Positions 42,957 through 54,054 of a stretch of DNA of 59,320 bases are shown here, piece by piece (the stretch's first letter is position 1; each line of letters starts with the position of its first letter). The notes below the pieces were generated by a model. It saw only the letters and a list, made by a program, of their open reading frames with translations, did no database searches and was not told the origin of the DNA. The DNA lies in the NCBI RefSeq assembly GCF_021554725.1, contig NZ_JAIZDP010000015.1:1-59320 (forward strand), in the 5' to 3' direction. The stretch is from Sinomonas notoginsengisoli. GTDB taxonomy: Bacteria > Actinomycetota > Actinomycetes > Actinomycetales > Micrococcaceae. The position numbers and the translations under genes are program-made.

Positions 42957-43418
42957 ATGCCGTACACCGTTGACTTCAAGGACGTATCCACCACGGGACT
43001 GGAGTCATCTCCCGTCGCCCAGGCGCTGGCAGGGCTGCGCGCCAACGAAGCCCGTTACTTCAAGAACAAGTACGACCACGACTTCACGGTCACGCCGGCG
43101 AGCGAGGACCCGGAGACGCTGGCCTACATCAACAAGGTCCTCTCCGAGGAGCGGAACATCGTGATCGCCTCGACCCCGCTCGAAGTCACGGAATTCGAGG
43201 TGGACGGCATCAGGATGTCGTACGTGTTCTACGAGTCAGGCCTGTCGATCAACGTCATGTACACCCTCGAAGACGGCGGGAAGCGCGGCGTCGGGTTCAA
43301 GCTGTCCGACGGGATGGACGTGCCTGAGGAGCTGGGTGACTTCAAGTTCGCGCGTCAGAAGTCGAAGTTGGCTGGGACGATCCGCGGCTCCTACTTCGTG
43401 ATCAAGGGCGAGTACTGA
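42957..43418 (+). CDS. Conserved hypothetical protein
   Basis: A 153-residue soluble protein that I do not recognise. It begins M-P-Y-T-V-D-F-K-D-V-S-T-T-G-L-E-S-S-P-V and is rich in acidic and aromatic residues, with E-A-R-Y-F-K-N-K-Y-D-H-D-F and a C-terminal G-S-Y-F-V-I-K-G-E-Y. No signal peptide, membrane segment or known catalytic motif is visible. A perfect A-G-G-A-G-G four bases before the ATG, together with lower Ala content than its neighbours, suggests good expression. Its 3' end overlaps the convergent DinB-like gene by 17 bp. Confidence 0.75.
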   Translation: MPYTVDFKDVSTTGLESSPVAQALAGLRANEARYFKNKYDHDFTVTPASEDPETLAYINKVLSEERNIVIASTPLEVTEFEVDGIRMSYVFYESGLSINVMYTLEDGGKRGVGFKLSDGMDVPEELGDFKFARQKSKLAGTIRGSYFVIKGEY

Positions 43419-43998
43419 ACCGTTCCGCCAGAGTGTTGAGCTTGACGAGATAGGCGGGCCAATCGATGTCGGGGAGGGCGCTGGTGCCAGTGCGGAAGCC
43501 CGCCTCTCCGTCGATCAGCTCGCGGATGATGTCCGCGTGCCCGGCATGCCGGGCCACCTCCGCGATGACGTGGATCATGATCCGTTCGAGCGTCACGTGG
43601 CCCCGGTCCCCGGGCCACCAGGGGACCTGCCCCGGCGCGCCGAGAGGCAGCTGCTCGATCGTCGCGTCGCAGAACGCCCAGGCGCGCCGGTAGAAGTCGA
43701 CGATGCCCGTGACCGTCTCGTCCTCGGTCGCGTACCAGTCGGACTGCGGGTCGGCGTCGAACTCCGCGTCCGAGACGAGCTCCTCCGGCGCTGGCCACTG
43801 ACGCCCGAAGGGCTTGCCGAAGTAGCCGATCTCGACGTTGGCCACGTGCTTGATGAGGCCGAGGAGGTTGGTCCCGGTGGGCGTGCGCGGCAGCCGCAGC
43901 TCCCGTTCGCTCAGGCCCTCGAGCTTCCACAGCAGGGCCTCCCGCTGGGTCTGGAGGTAGCGCTTGAGGGCGGTCTTGGGATCGTTGAGGTCCGTCAT
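43402..43998 (-). CDS. DinB-family (DUF664) protein
   Basis: A 198-residue four-helix-bundle protein of the DinB/YfiT superfamily, DUF664 branch; members bind a metal ion with three histidines and some use mycothiol or bacillithiol. The likely ligands are H in L-I-K-H-V-A-N-V-E and the H-x-x-H pair in R-H-A-G-H-A-D. It starts M-T-D-L-N-D-P-K-T-A-L-K-R-Y. The substrate is unknown. It lies alone on the minus strand, with its 5' end next to the ECF41-type promoter. Confidence 0.87.
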   Translation of the reverse strand: MTDLNDPKTALKRYLQTQREALLWKLEGLSERELRLPRTPTGTNLLGLIKHVANVEIGYFGKPFGRQWPAPEELVSDAEFDADPQSDWYATEDETVTGIVDFYRRAWAFCDATIEQLPLGAPGQVPWWPGDRGHVTLERIMIHVIAEVARHAGHADIIRELIDGEAGFRTGTSALPDIDWPAYLVKLNTLAERFSTRP

Positions 43999-44032
43999 GA
44001 CGCCATTCTCACCGAGATCCCACTGAAGAGCG

Positions 44033-44059
44033 TGTCACAGATCCGCAGGCAACGGTGTC
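44033..44059 (+). promoter_or_regulatory. Predicted ECF41 sigma-factor promoter
   Basis: TGTCACA (44033-44039), a 16-bp spacer, then TGTC (44056-44059). The published ECF41 target motif is, as I recall, TGTCACA-n16-CGTC, so this is a one-base deviation with exact spacing. It is directly upstream of the first FAD oxidoreductase gene. Confidence 0.65.
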
Positions 44060-44107
44060 TTGTGGTCGGAATCCCGACACACGGGATACCGGACCCTAGG
44101 AGACACC

Positions 44108-45307
44108 GTGATTGACAACAGGAGCAGCGCCAGCACCCGCGTCGTCGTGATCGGCGGCGGGTACGCCGGGACCATGGCGGCGAACCGGCTCACGAAGCGC
44201 CGAGACGTGGACGTGGCCCTCATCAACCCACGCGCGGAGTTCGTCGAGCGGGTCCGCCTTCACCAGCTTGTCGGAGGGACGCACGACGCCGTCCACGACT
44301 TCGCCGCTGTCCTCTCGCCGCGCGTCCGCCTCGTCGTGGATACCGCGGTGCGCATCGACGCCCAGCAGCGCGCCGTCGGGCTCATATCGGGCGCGACCGT
44401 CGCGTATGACTACCTTGTCTACGCCGTCGGAAGCTTCGGCGCGACGCCAAGCATGCCGGGCGTGGCGGAGTTCGCCTACCCGATATCGACCCTCGAGGAC
44501 GCGCGACGGGCCCGGGCGGCCGTCGACGTGGCGCCGGAGTCCGGCGCTGTGACGATCGTCGGCGCGGGCCCTACGGGCATCGAGACTGCCGCCGAGCTCA
44601 CGGAGCAGGGACGCGGCGTGACCCTCGTGTGCGGTGGCGAGCTGGGCCCGTATCTGGAGGCGCCCGCCCGCAGGGTCGTCGGGGACAGGCTGCGATCGCT
44701 CAAAGTGACGGTGCTCGACGGCGACGGCGACGGCGCACGCGTGGTTGAGGTGGGTGCGGCCACCGTGCTTCTGGAGGACGGCCGCGAGGTCGCCAGCGAC
44801 GTGACGCTCTGGACAGCGGGATTTGCGGTACCAGATCTCGCCGCGCGCAGCGGCCTGAGCACGGACGAGGCAGGTCGCCTCCTCACCGACGAGACGCTCA
44901 CGAGCGTGGACAGCCCGCGGATCGTCGCCGCGGGAGACTCCGCCTCACCGTCGGGCGCGCCCTACCGGATGAGCTGCCAGATCGCTGTCCCGCTCGGCAA
45001 TCTGGCGGCGGACACGGTGTTGGCGCGTATCGACGGCCGGGAGCCGAAGGCCGTGGCCCCTGGATTCGTCGGGCAGTGCCTGAGTCTGGGACGCCGCTTC
45101 GGCGTGTACCAGTTCGCTTCAAAAGACGACCATGCGACGAAGGCCTATGTCGCCGGACGCAGCGCGGCCATCCTCAAGGAGTCCGGGTCTGGGTTCGCCT
45201 ACGGGTCATTGGTCTTCGAGGGCAAGCGACCCGGACTCATGAACTGGGTCCCGTTCAAGGACACCGGGCGGCAGGGCCTGCTTGAGTCAGCGCGGGTCAG
45301 CGCGTAA
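44108..45307 (+). CDS. NAD(P)/FAD-dependent oxidoreductase (first copy)
   Basis: A 399-residue two-dinucleotide-fold flavoprotein of the NDH-2/AIF-like group. The FAD motif V-V-V-I-G-G-G-Y-A-G-T-M-A-A is at the N-terminus, the NAD(P) motif I-V-G-A-G-P-T-G-I-E-T-A in the middle, and A-A-G-D-S-A near residue 275 closes the FAD site. No membrane anchor was seen. The GTG at 44108 has A-G-G-A-G five bases upstream. It is followed by a close paralogue and an ECF41 sigma factor; oxidoreductases are a standard partner class of ECF41. The substrate is unknown. Confidence 0.9.
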   Translation: MIDNRSSASTRVVVIGGGYAGTMAANRLTKRRDVDVALINPRAEFVERVRLHQLVGGTHDAVHDFAAVLSPRVRLVVDTAVRIDAQQRAVGLISGATVAYDYLVYAVGSFGATPSMPGVAEFAYPISTLEDARRARAAVDVAPESGAVTIVGAGPTGIETAAELTEQGRGVTLVCGGELGPYLEAPARRVVGDRLRSLKVTVLDGDGDGARVVEVGAATVLLEDGREVASDVTLWTAGFAVPDLAARSGLSTDEAGRLLTDETLTSVDSPRIVAAGDSASPSGAPYRMSCQIAVPLGNLAADTVLARIDGREPKAVAPGFVGQCLSLGRRFGVYQFASKDDHATKAYVAGRSAAILKESGSGFAYGSLVFEGKRPGLMNWVPFKDTGRQGLLESARVSA

Positions 45308-45340
45308 TCACCGGATCGACCACCAGGAGGAAGAACCGTC

Positions 45341-46570
45341 ATGGAGAGCACCGCCTCAGCTGCTTCAGGGAGCACCCCGCGCACCCGTGTCGCCGTGATC
45401 GGCGGCGGATATGCCGGCACGATGGCAGCCAACCGGCTGACCCAACGACCGGACGTGGACGTCACCCTCGTCAACCCGCGCAACGAGTTCGTCGAGCGGG
45501 TCCGCCTGCACCAGCTTGTGGGCGGGACGCACGACGCCGTCCGCGACTTCGCCGCCGTCCTCTCGCCGCGCGTACGGCTCGTCGTGGACACGGCCGCGCG
45601 CATCGACGCCCAGCAGCGCGCCGTGGAGCTCGCTTCAGGCTCGACGATCGCGTACGACTACCTCGTCTACGCTGTGGGAAGCGCGGCGGCATCTCCGCTG
45701 ATCCCCGGTGCTGCCGAATTCGCCCACCCGGTGTCCATCCTCGAACAGGCGCAGCGGCTCCGCGCGATCGTGGCCACGACGCCGCCGAGGGCGCCCATCA
45801 CCGTGGTCGGCGCCGGTCCGCTCGGCATCGAAGTGGCCTCGGAGCTCGCCGAACAGGGCCGAGCAGTCACGCTTCTGTGCGGTGGCACGCTCGGCCCCTA
45901 CCTGCACCCAAGGGGCCGCCGTTCGGTGGCCGCCGGATTGGCGAGGCTCGGCGTCACCGTGCTCGAGGGCCCCGCGTCCCGGGTTGCCGAGGTGACCCGA
46001 GACGCCGTCCGCCTTGCCGACGGCCACGACCTTGCCAGCGCCGTGTCGGTGTGGGCCACCGGGTTCGCTGCCTCGGCGCTCGCGCTCCGCAGCGGGCTCA
46101 GTGTCGACTCCGCGGGACGGCTCCTGACCGACGAGACGCTGACCAGCATCGACGACGGCCGCATCGTCGCGACAGGCGACGCCGCCTCACCGTCGGGCAT
46201 GCCCCTGAGGATGAGCTGCCAAGCAGCACTTCCGCTCGGCTCGCATGCGGCGGACACGGTGCTACAGCGGATCGCAGGCCAGACCCCGCAGGACTTTACC
46301 CGCGGAATCGCCGCGATGTGCGTGAGCCTGGGCCGGCGGGATGGCGTCTTCCAGTTCGCCCGCTCCGATGACACGGCCATCTGGCTGCATGTGTCGGGAC
46401 GAGCTGGTGCGCTGCTGAAGGAAGCGGCGTGCACCAGCCCGATCGACCAGCTGGCCAAGGAGGCACGCAGACCCGGCTCGCATGCCTGGATCGTCAGGGA
46501 CCGCAGGCGCACCGCCCGGATCGCGTCCCGTGGCTCCGTGGGGCTGGTGCCCGCTCACAAGGGAGGCTAG
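45341..46570 (+). CDS. NAD(P)/FAD-dependent oxidoreductase (second copy)
   Basis: A 409-residue paralogue of the preceding gene. The first ~125 residues are nearly identical in sequence (for example R-V-R-L-H-Q-L-V-G-G-T-H-D-A-V and A-R-I-D-A-Q-Q-R-A-V). The C-terminal ~60 residues differ, ending in a basic, Arg/Ala-rich tail. Both nucleotide-binding motifs are intact (I-G-G-G-Y-A-G and V-G-A-G-P-L-G-I-E). A-G-G-A-G-G precedes the ATG at 45341. The pair looks like a tandem duplication with later divergence of the substrate end. Confidence 0.9.
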   Translation: MESTASAASGSTPRTRVAVIGGGYAGTMAANRLTQRPDVDVTLVNPRNEFVERVRLHQLVGGTHDAVRDFAAVLSPRVRLVVDTAARIDAQQRAVELASGSTIAYDYLVYAVGSAAASPLIPGAAEFAHPVSILEQAQRLRAIVATTPPRAPITVVGAGPLGIEVASELAEQGRAVTLLCGGTLGPYLHPRGRRSVAAGLARLGVTVLEGPASRVAEVTRDAVRLADGHDLASAVSVWATGFAASALALRSGLSVDSAGRLLTDETLTSIDDGRIVATGDAASPSGMPLRMSCQAALPLGSHAADTVLQRIAGQTPQDFTRGIAAMCVSLGRRDGVFQFARSDDTAIWLHVSGRAGALLKEAACTSPIDQLAKEARRPGSHAWIVRDRRRTARIASRGSVGLVPAHKGG

Positions 46571-46571
46571 G

Positions 46572-47504
46572 GTGGCGGCGATGTCACGCAGGGAGGAAAG
46601 TCCGCCACGGCATGAGCACGCGGTGGGTGTGGCAACAGAGGTGTTCGTGGCCCACCGTAACCTCCTGTTCACGGTCGCGTACGAGATGCTCGGTTCTGCT
46701 GCCGACGCCGAGGACGTCCTCCAGGAGTCGTGGCTGCGATGGGCCGAGGTGGACTTGGAGACAGTCCGGGACGGGCGCTCCTACCTGATCAGGATCGTGA
46801 CCCGTCAGGCTCTCAATCGCCTCCGGACGATGGCGCGCCGCAAGGAGGCGTACGTGGGCCCGTGGCTCCCCGAGCCGCTGCTGACATCCCCGGACGTGGC
46901 CGAGGACGTCGAGCTCGCCGAGAGCCTGTCCATGGCGCTCATGGTGGTGCTCGAAACCCTCACACCCACCGAGCGCGCCGTGTTCGTCCTGCGAGAGGTC
47001 TTCGACGTCGGCTACGAGGAAATCGCCCGATCAGTGGACAAGAGCGAGGCGGCGGTCCGACAGATAGCCCACCGGGCCCGGAAGCACGTCGAGGCCCGGC
47101 AGCCGCGCCAGCCCGCGTCAGCGGCGGAGGCCCGCACAGCGCTGGCCTCGCTGCAGCGCGCACTCGAGACGGGCGACCGGCAGGGATTCCTCGACGTGCT
47201 CGCGCCGGATGTCGTGTACATCGGTGACGGCGGTGGAATCCGGCAGGCGGCGCTGCGGCCCGTGGTGGGTGCAGATCGGATCGTCCGGATGGTGATGGGG
47301 GGTCTGGCAAAATCGGGGGTGATTCCGACCGCCGAGCCCGCGCTCGTCAACGGCACGCCAGCCCTCGTGTTCCGATTGAACGGCAAGCTCGACGGCGTGC
47401 TGGCCGCACGCGTCGACAGCACGGGGATCACCGGGCTCTACTACGTGCGCAATCCGGAGAAGCTCACGCGCCTCGGGGCGGACACGGTGGTCGTTCGCTC
47501 CTGA
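46572..47504 (+). CDS. ECF41-family RNA polymerase sigma factor with SnoaL-like C-terminal domain
   Basis: A 310-residue sigma factor. Region 2 (about 22-90, D-A-E-D-V-L-Q-E-S-W-L-R) and region 4 (about 120-175, E-I-A-R-S-V-D-K-S-E-A-A-V-R-Q) are followed by a SnoaL-like domain (~180-300). The three ECF41 hallmarks are present: W-L-P-E-P-L (98-103) between regions 2 and 4, D-G-G-G (209-212), and N-P-E-K-L (294-298). In this group the extension acts as a built-in regulator in place of an anti-sigma factor. GTG 46572 has G-G-G-A-G-G five bases before it; ATG 46581 is the alternative. It is likely in one operon with the oxidoreductases, driven by its own promoter type. Confidence 0.93.
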   Translation: MAAMSRREESPPRHEHAVGVATEVFVAHRNLLFTVAYEMLGSAADAEDVLQESWLRWAEVDLETVRDGRSYLIRIVTRQALNRLRTMARRKEAYVGPWLPEPLLTSPDVAEDVELAESLSMALMVVLETLTPTERAVFVLREVFDVGYEEIARSVDKSEAAVRQIAHRARKHVEARQPRQPASAAEARTALASLQRALETGDRQGFLDVLAPDVVYIGDGGGIRQAALRPVVGADRIVRMVMGGLAKSGVIPTAEPALVNGTPALVFRLNGKLDGVLAARVDSTGITGLYYVRNPEKLTRLGADTVVVRS

Positions 47505-47518
47505 CGTGCCGGGGCGGC

Positions 47519-48907
47519 TCACGAGCGCCATCCGCCCTCCTCTGCCAGCGAGGCGAGCAGGAGGGCCTCGGCCAGGATGGCCTTTCCGAAGTCGTCGAGG
47601 TCGATGGACTCGTCAACGCCGTGGGCGCGCGAGTCGGGGTCCTCGGCACCGTTGATGAGCACTTGGGCGCCGGGGATCGACGCCGCCAGCTCGGCGGCCG
47701 CCGGGATCGAACCCCCCACGCCCATGAGGACCGGTGGGACGCCCCAAGCCTCCTCCATCGCGCGCAGCATCGATCGCGCAGCCGGTGACTGGGCGTCGCC
47801 GGCGAACGACCTCGTTGCGCTCCCCGGTGCGAGGGTGACGTGTGCTCCGAGCGGGGTGTGCTCCTCGAGATGCGCCCGCACCGTGTCGAGGGCTCGGGCC
47901 GGATCGTCGCCGGGCGCGATCCTGAGACTGACCTTGGCCCTGGCCCTTGGGACGATGGCGTCTGGCGAGAGGTCCACTGGCGGTGCGTCGAGCCCGATGA
48001 CCGACAGTGCGGGCTTGGTCCACAGTCTCGATGTGATGCTCCCCGATCCGGCGAGCCGTACCCCCGGCAGTACAGCCGCGTCCGACCTGTAGTCCTCCTC
48101 GCTCAGCTCCGTCCCACCGGCGTCCCAGCCCACAAGCCCGGCAACGGCCACGCTTCCGTCCGGGGCATACAGGCTCGCGATGAGCTGTGCGAGTACCGCG
48201 AGGGCATCGAGTACCGGGCCACCGTAGGTTCCCGTGTGCAGGGCGTGCTCGAGCACGCGGACCTCTATCGTGGCTGAAGCGTAGCCCCTCAGGCTCGTGG
48301 TGAGAGCGGGCGTCCCGACGCGCCAGTTGCCCGAGTCGGCGACGATCACGACGTCCGATCGCAGGACCTTTGGGTGACGGTCCAGGAGCGCCGGAAGTGA
48401 TGGCGAGCCGATCTCCTCCTCTCCATCGATGAGCACGGTCACACCGAGGCCCACCTCGGGCCCGAGGGCTCGAACGAGGGCACGGTACGCCGCGAGGTGG
48501 AGGATGACGCCGCCCTTGTTGTCCGCGACGCCGCGCCCGTACAGGCGCCCGCCCAGCTCGGTGGCCTCGAACGGGGGCACCTGCCACTCGGCGGGGTCGC
48601 CCGCAGGCTGGACGTCATGGTGTGCGTACAGGAGGACTGTAGGACCTCCGGGTGGTGCAGGTTTGTGGGCGAGGACGGCAGGGGCTCCCTGCGTGCCATC
48701 CGGCCGCGGCGCCTGTACGACTCCGACCTCGGGAAAGCCCGCCCTGGTGAACAGGTCGGCGACGAGTGCGGCGCTGACACCGAGCGGGCTGGGGTCGAGT
48801 GTGGGCCAGGCCGAGCCAGGAATCGCGACGAGGCGGGCCAAATCCGTGATTGCCTCGTTGAAGCCTGCCTCGGCCTGTGCGCGCACATTCCCGCTTTCGT
48901 CTGGCAT
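47519..48907 (-). CDS. M20 family dipeptidase
   Basis: A 462-residue zinc exopeptidase of the M20 clan (PepV/CNDP-like). Metal-site motifs are L-L-Y-A-H-H-D-V-Q-P and G-R-G-V-A-D-N-K-G-G, the catalytic Glu pair lies in I-D-G-E-E-E-I-G-S, and V-A-D-S-G-N-W and the late H-G-V-D-E-S complete the site. An insertion for the dimerisation lid is present in the middle. It is cytoplasmic by appearance and probably cleaves dipeptides. It converges on the ECF41 gene; its promoter region faces that of argG. Confidence 0.93.
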   Translation of the reverse strand: MPDESGNVRAQAEAGFNEAITDLARLVAIPGSAWPTLDPSPLGVSAALVADLFTRAGFPEVGVVQAPRPDGTQGAPAVLAHKPAPPGGPTVLLYAHHDVQPAGDPAEWQVPPFEATELGGRLYGRGVADNKGGVILHLAAYRALVRALGPEVGLGVTVLIDGEEEIGSPSLPALLDRHPKVLRSDVVIVADSGNWRVGTPALTTSLRGYASATIEVRVLEHALHTGTYGGPVLDALAVLAQLIASLYAPDGSVAVAGLVGWDAGGTELSEEDYRSDAAVLPGVRLAGSGSITSRLWTKPALSVIGLDAPPVDLSPDAIVPRARAKVSLRIAPGDDPARALDTVRAHLEEHTPLGAHVTLAPGSATRSFAGDAQSPAARSMLRAMEEAWGVPPVLMGVGGSIPAAAELAASIPGAQVLINGAEDPDSRAHGVDESIDLDDFGKAILAEALLLASLAEEGGWRS

Positions 48908-48996
48908 GCGCCCACCCTCTCAGAGTGAAGGCGTCGGGCCAAGCGTTGTCACTGGGGCTCTGGCCGACGACAATGCCTGAGAGCTGACGCCACGGA

Positions 48997-49033
48997 TTGC
49001 GACGAATGCATATCTATGTAGACTGATGCATAA
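48997..49033 (+). promoter_or_regulatory. argG promoter with paired ArgR boxes
   Basis: TTGCGA (48997-49002) and TAGACT (49019-49024) with a 16-bp spacer. Two ATGCATA motifs (49006-49012 and 49026-49032) are exactly 20 bp apart, the same spacing as before argC. The first is in the spacer and the second just follows the -10 box, so bound ArgR would block initiation. Confidence 0.7.
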
Positions 49034-49081
49034 CAATTCGTAATCCGCTCTGCTGTGGATTCTGTGCCAAAGGAGAACCCC

Positions 49082-51785
<2,704 letters not shown>

Positions 51786-51835
51786 GAGCTCCTACTCCGC
51801 GCAGCCCGCCGACTGCGGCGGCCGTCCCCTTCCCA

Positions 51836-52654
51836 ATGACGGCCGCCGCGGCGCATCATCATTCCGTGGCCCGCGCGCTGATGCTCGTCGTCGCTCACCC
51901 CGACGACGACGCCGTCGGCATTGCCGGCTCGATCGCCCTCCACGGGCACGAGCCGGCGTTTCGTTTCGCGCTCGTCCACGCCACCGACGGAGCGGCTGGC
52001 CTGATCGCCCCCGAGGTCGACGCGACGCCCGCGACCCTCGGTGCCCTGCGGCGGCTCGAGGACGCGAAGGCCTGGGCGGCGCACGGCCGCGGGCCGGACC
52101 GCCACGAGTGGCTTGGGTACGACGACGGCAGACTCGCCCACGTGGATTTCGCCGAGCTCACAGCCCGCGTGGGCGCACTCCTCGATGAGGAGAGGCCGGA
52201 TGTCGTTGCGACCTTCGGCCCCGACGGCGTGACGGGCCATCCCGACCACATCGCCATCGGCCGGGCCACGGACGCGGCCTTCGTCTCCCTCGCGCTGGAT
52301 GGCGGCCCTGGACTCAAGCGACTTCTGCACTGGGCCATGAAGGAGTCGACGTGGCGGCGCGTCAATGTGGCGCGCCAGGCGACGGGGCTGGCGGCCTGGG
52401 ATCCATCGCAGGTCTACCACTTCCGCGGAATCCCCGACGAACTGGTGGACATTCGGGTGGACACGAGCAGCGTTGCCGAGCGCGTCGTTGCGGGCCTGTC
52501 GGAGCACAGGAGCCAGCGGCTCTCCCTGTTCGAACACCCCCTGGCCCGCGCTGCCTGGCTTTCGGCGACGTCGAGGGAGTACTTCGTACAGGCCTGGCCT
52601 CCGCGCGGACGGGGCGAGCCGCTCTTGACTGACATCTTCGAGGGTCTCGAGTAG
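51836..52654 (+). CDS. PIG-L family deacetylase
   Basis: A 272-residue zinc-dependent N-deacetylase of the LmbE/PIG-L family, which includes mycothiol enzymes MshB and Mca. Zinc motifs are A-H-P-D-D-D (residues 20-25) and G-H-P-D-H (about 138-142). The typical D-G-A-A-G-L and R-R-L-E-D-A-K follow the first. The actual substrate is uncertain; MshB/Mca activity or deacetylation of other N-acetylglucosamine compounds are possible. ATG 51836 gives a His-rich N-terminus; GTG 51866 (V-A-R-A-L-M-L-V-V-A-H) is a plausible shorter start. Confidence 0.87.
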   Translation: MTAAAAHHHSVARALMLVVAHPDDDAVGIAGSIALHGHEPAFRFALVHATDGAAGLIAPEVDATPATLGALRRLEDAKAWAAHGRGPDRHEWLGYDDGRLAHVDFAELTARVGALLDEERPDVVATFGPDGVTGHPDHIAIGRATDAAFVSLALDGGPGLKRLLHWAMKESTWRRVNVARQATGLAAWDPSQVYHFRGIPDELVDIRVDTSSVAERVVAGLSEHRSQRLSLFEHPLARAAWLSATSREYFVQAWPPRGRGEPLLTDIFEGLE

Positions 52655-52655
52655 G

Positions 52656-52671
52656 TACGCTGGGCCGCATG
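52656..52671 (+). promoter_or_regulatory. -10 box of the MDMPI-family gene
   Basis: TACGCT (52656-52661), seven bases before ATG 52669; a leaderless or near-leaderless start. Confidence 0.4.
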
Positions 52672-53415
52672 GGAACCCGTGCCGCAGCCCTGACCGATGA
52701 AGAGCTCCTCATGGCGCTGCGGGCCGCAGCGGAGGGGATCCACAGCGAGCTCGGCGGCCTCTCGGAGGATTCGGTCACGGCACCGTCTGAGCTGCCGGGC
52801 TGGACCCGCGGCCATGTGCTCGCCCACATCGAGGGGATCGCCTCCGCCCTCGCGCGGCAGGCCGAGCTTGCGCGACGCCACAGGCAGGCGGACCTCTACG
52901 ACGGCGGCTTGCCCGCTCGAGACCGTGCCATCGAGGCCGGGGCGCATGCCGCGGCGGGCGTGCACCGCAAGCGGGTCGGGGCGTCGGTGGACCGCGCGCT
53001 CGCGGCCTTCGAGGTGTTGAGCCCGGAGGAATGGGATACCCCGGTGCGCTTCCGAGATGGCGTGGTGCGCGACGCGGCCTTGGCGCTGTGGCGCGAGCTT
53101 GTCATCCACCGCGGCGATCTCGGAACCGGGTGCACCCAGCAGGAGTGGTCGGGTGCCTTCTGCCGGCATCTCCTCGGCTTCCTCGCCCCACGGGTTCCCG
53201 AGGGCCGCACCTTCGACCTGTGTGCCACAGGAGGTGAGGAGATCAGCCTCGGCGGCGGCAGCGACGTCGTCGTCCTCGAGGGGCGTCTCCAGGACTTGGC
53301 GGCGTGGCTCGCGGGGCGTTCCGTCTCGCACGGTGCCGTCCGCGCCACGCATGCCGGTGAGGCCGTGCCCCTGCCCGGGCTCGGGCCGTGGCCCTCGGCG
53401 ATTCCCACGAAGTAG
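52669..53415 (+). CDS. Maleylpyruvate isomerase (MDMPI) family protein
   Basis: A 248-residue protein of the mycothiol-dependent maleylpyruvate isomerase/DinB superfamily. The N-terminal four-helix bundle carries the metal-binding pattern L-P-G-W-T-R-G-H-V-L-A-H-I-E-G and, later, E-L-V-I-H-R-G-D-L; the C-terminal half has the beta-rich MDMPI C-domain (T-F-D-L-C-A-T-G, D-V-V-V-L-E-G). Most actinobacterial members are uncharacterised thiol-dependent enzymes, so maleylpyruvate need not be the substrate. Next to a PIG-L deacetylase it hints at a mycothiol connection, which is inference. Confidence 0.85.
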   Translation: MGTRAAALTDEELLMALRAAAEGIHSELGGLSEDSVTAPSELPGWTRGHVLAHIEGIASALARQAELARRHRQADLYDGGLPARDRAIEAGAHAAAGVHRKRVGASVDRALAAFEVLSPEEWDTPVRFRDGVVRDAALALWRELVIHRGDLGTGCTQQEWSGAFCRHLLGFLAPRVPEGRTFDLCATGGEEISLGGGSDVVVLEGRLQDLAAWLAGRSVSHGAVRATHAGEAVPLPGLGPWPSAIPTK

Positions 53416-53418
53416 CCG

Positions 53419-54054
53419 ATGGACTTCGATGGACTCGTCCGCTGGCTCCTGCGGGATCCGGTGGCAGTCGCTCCGGATCTCCTCGGCGCAGTGCTGACGC
53501 ATACGACGCCGGAGGGCGCCGTGAGTGTCCGGCTCACCGAGGTCGAGGCCTACCGCGGCCACCGCGGCTCAGACCACCCCGACCCGGGCTCGCACTCCTA
53601 CAACGGACGAACGCCGCGGAACGAGGTCATGTGGGGTCCTCCCGGGCGCCTGTACGTCTACTTCACCTACGGCATGCACTTCTGCGCGAACGTGGTGTGC
53701 GGTCCCGCAGGAACGTCGTCAGGGTGCCTCCTGCGGGCGGGAGAGATCATCGGGGGAGTCGAACTAGCGCGTTCGCGCCGTGCGTCTGCGAGGCGGGACG
53801 TCGAGCTAGCCCGTGGGCCTGCCAGGCTCACGCAGGCGCTCGGGATCGGCCGCGGTGACGATGGTGCGACGCTCGACGGCGCGCGGTTCCGCCTCGTGCC
53901 GCCAGCGCACCGGGCCGCTGGGGTGCTGTCCGGACCCCGGGTGGGGCTGGCCGGTCCGGGAGGATCCGAGGACTACCCGTGGCGGTTCTGGCTGCCCGGC
54001 GAGCCGAGCGTCTCCCAGTACCGCCCAGCCAAGCCGCGGCCCCTCCGCGCTTAG
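53419..54054 (+). CDS. DNA-3-methyladenine glycosylase (AAG/MPG type)
   Basis: Base-excision repair enzyme that removes alkylated purines. It has 211 residues. Family signatures are D-L-L-G (residue ~22), T-E-V-E-A-Y-R-G (catalytic Glu), [31 protein letters not shown], and [11 protein letters not shown]. The ATG at 53419 lies three bases after the preceding stop. The stop overlaps that of the convergent GNAT gene. Confidence 0.95.
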   Translation: MDFDGLVRWLLRDPVAVAPDLLGAVLTHTTPEGAVSVRLTEVEAYRGHRGSDHPDPGSHSYNGRTPRNEVMWGPPGRLYVYFTYGMHFCANVVCGPAGTSSGCLLRAGEIIGGVELARSRRASARRDVELARGPARLTQALGIGRGDDGATLDGARFRLVPPAHRAAGVLSGPRVGLAGPGGSEDYPWRFWLPGEPSVSQYRPAKPRPLRA

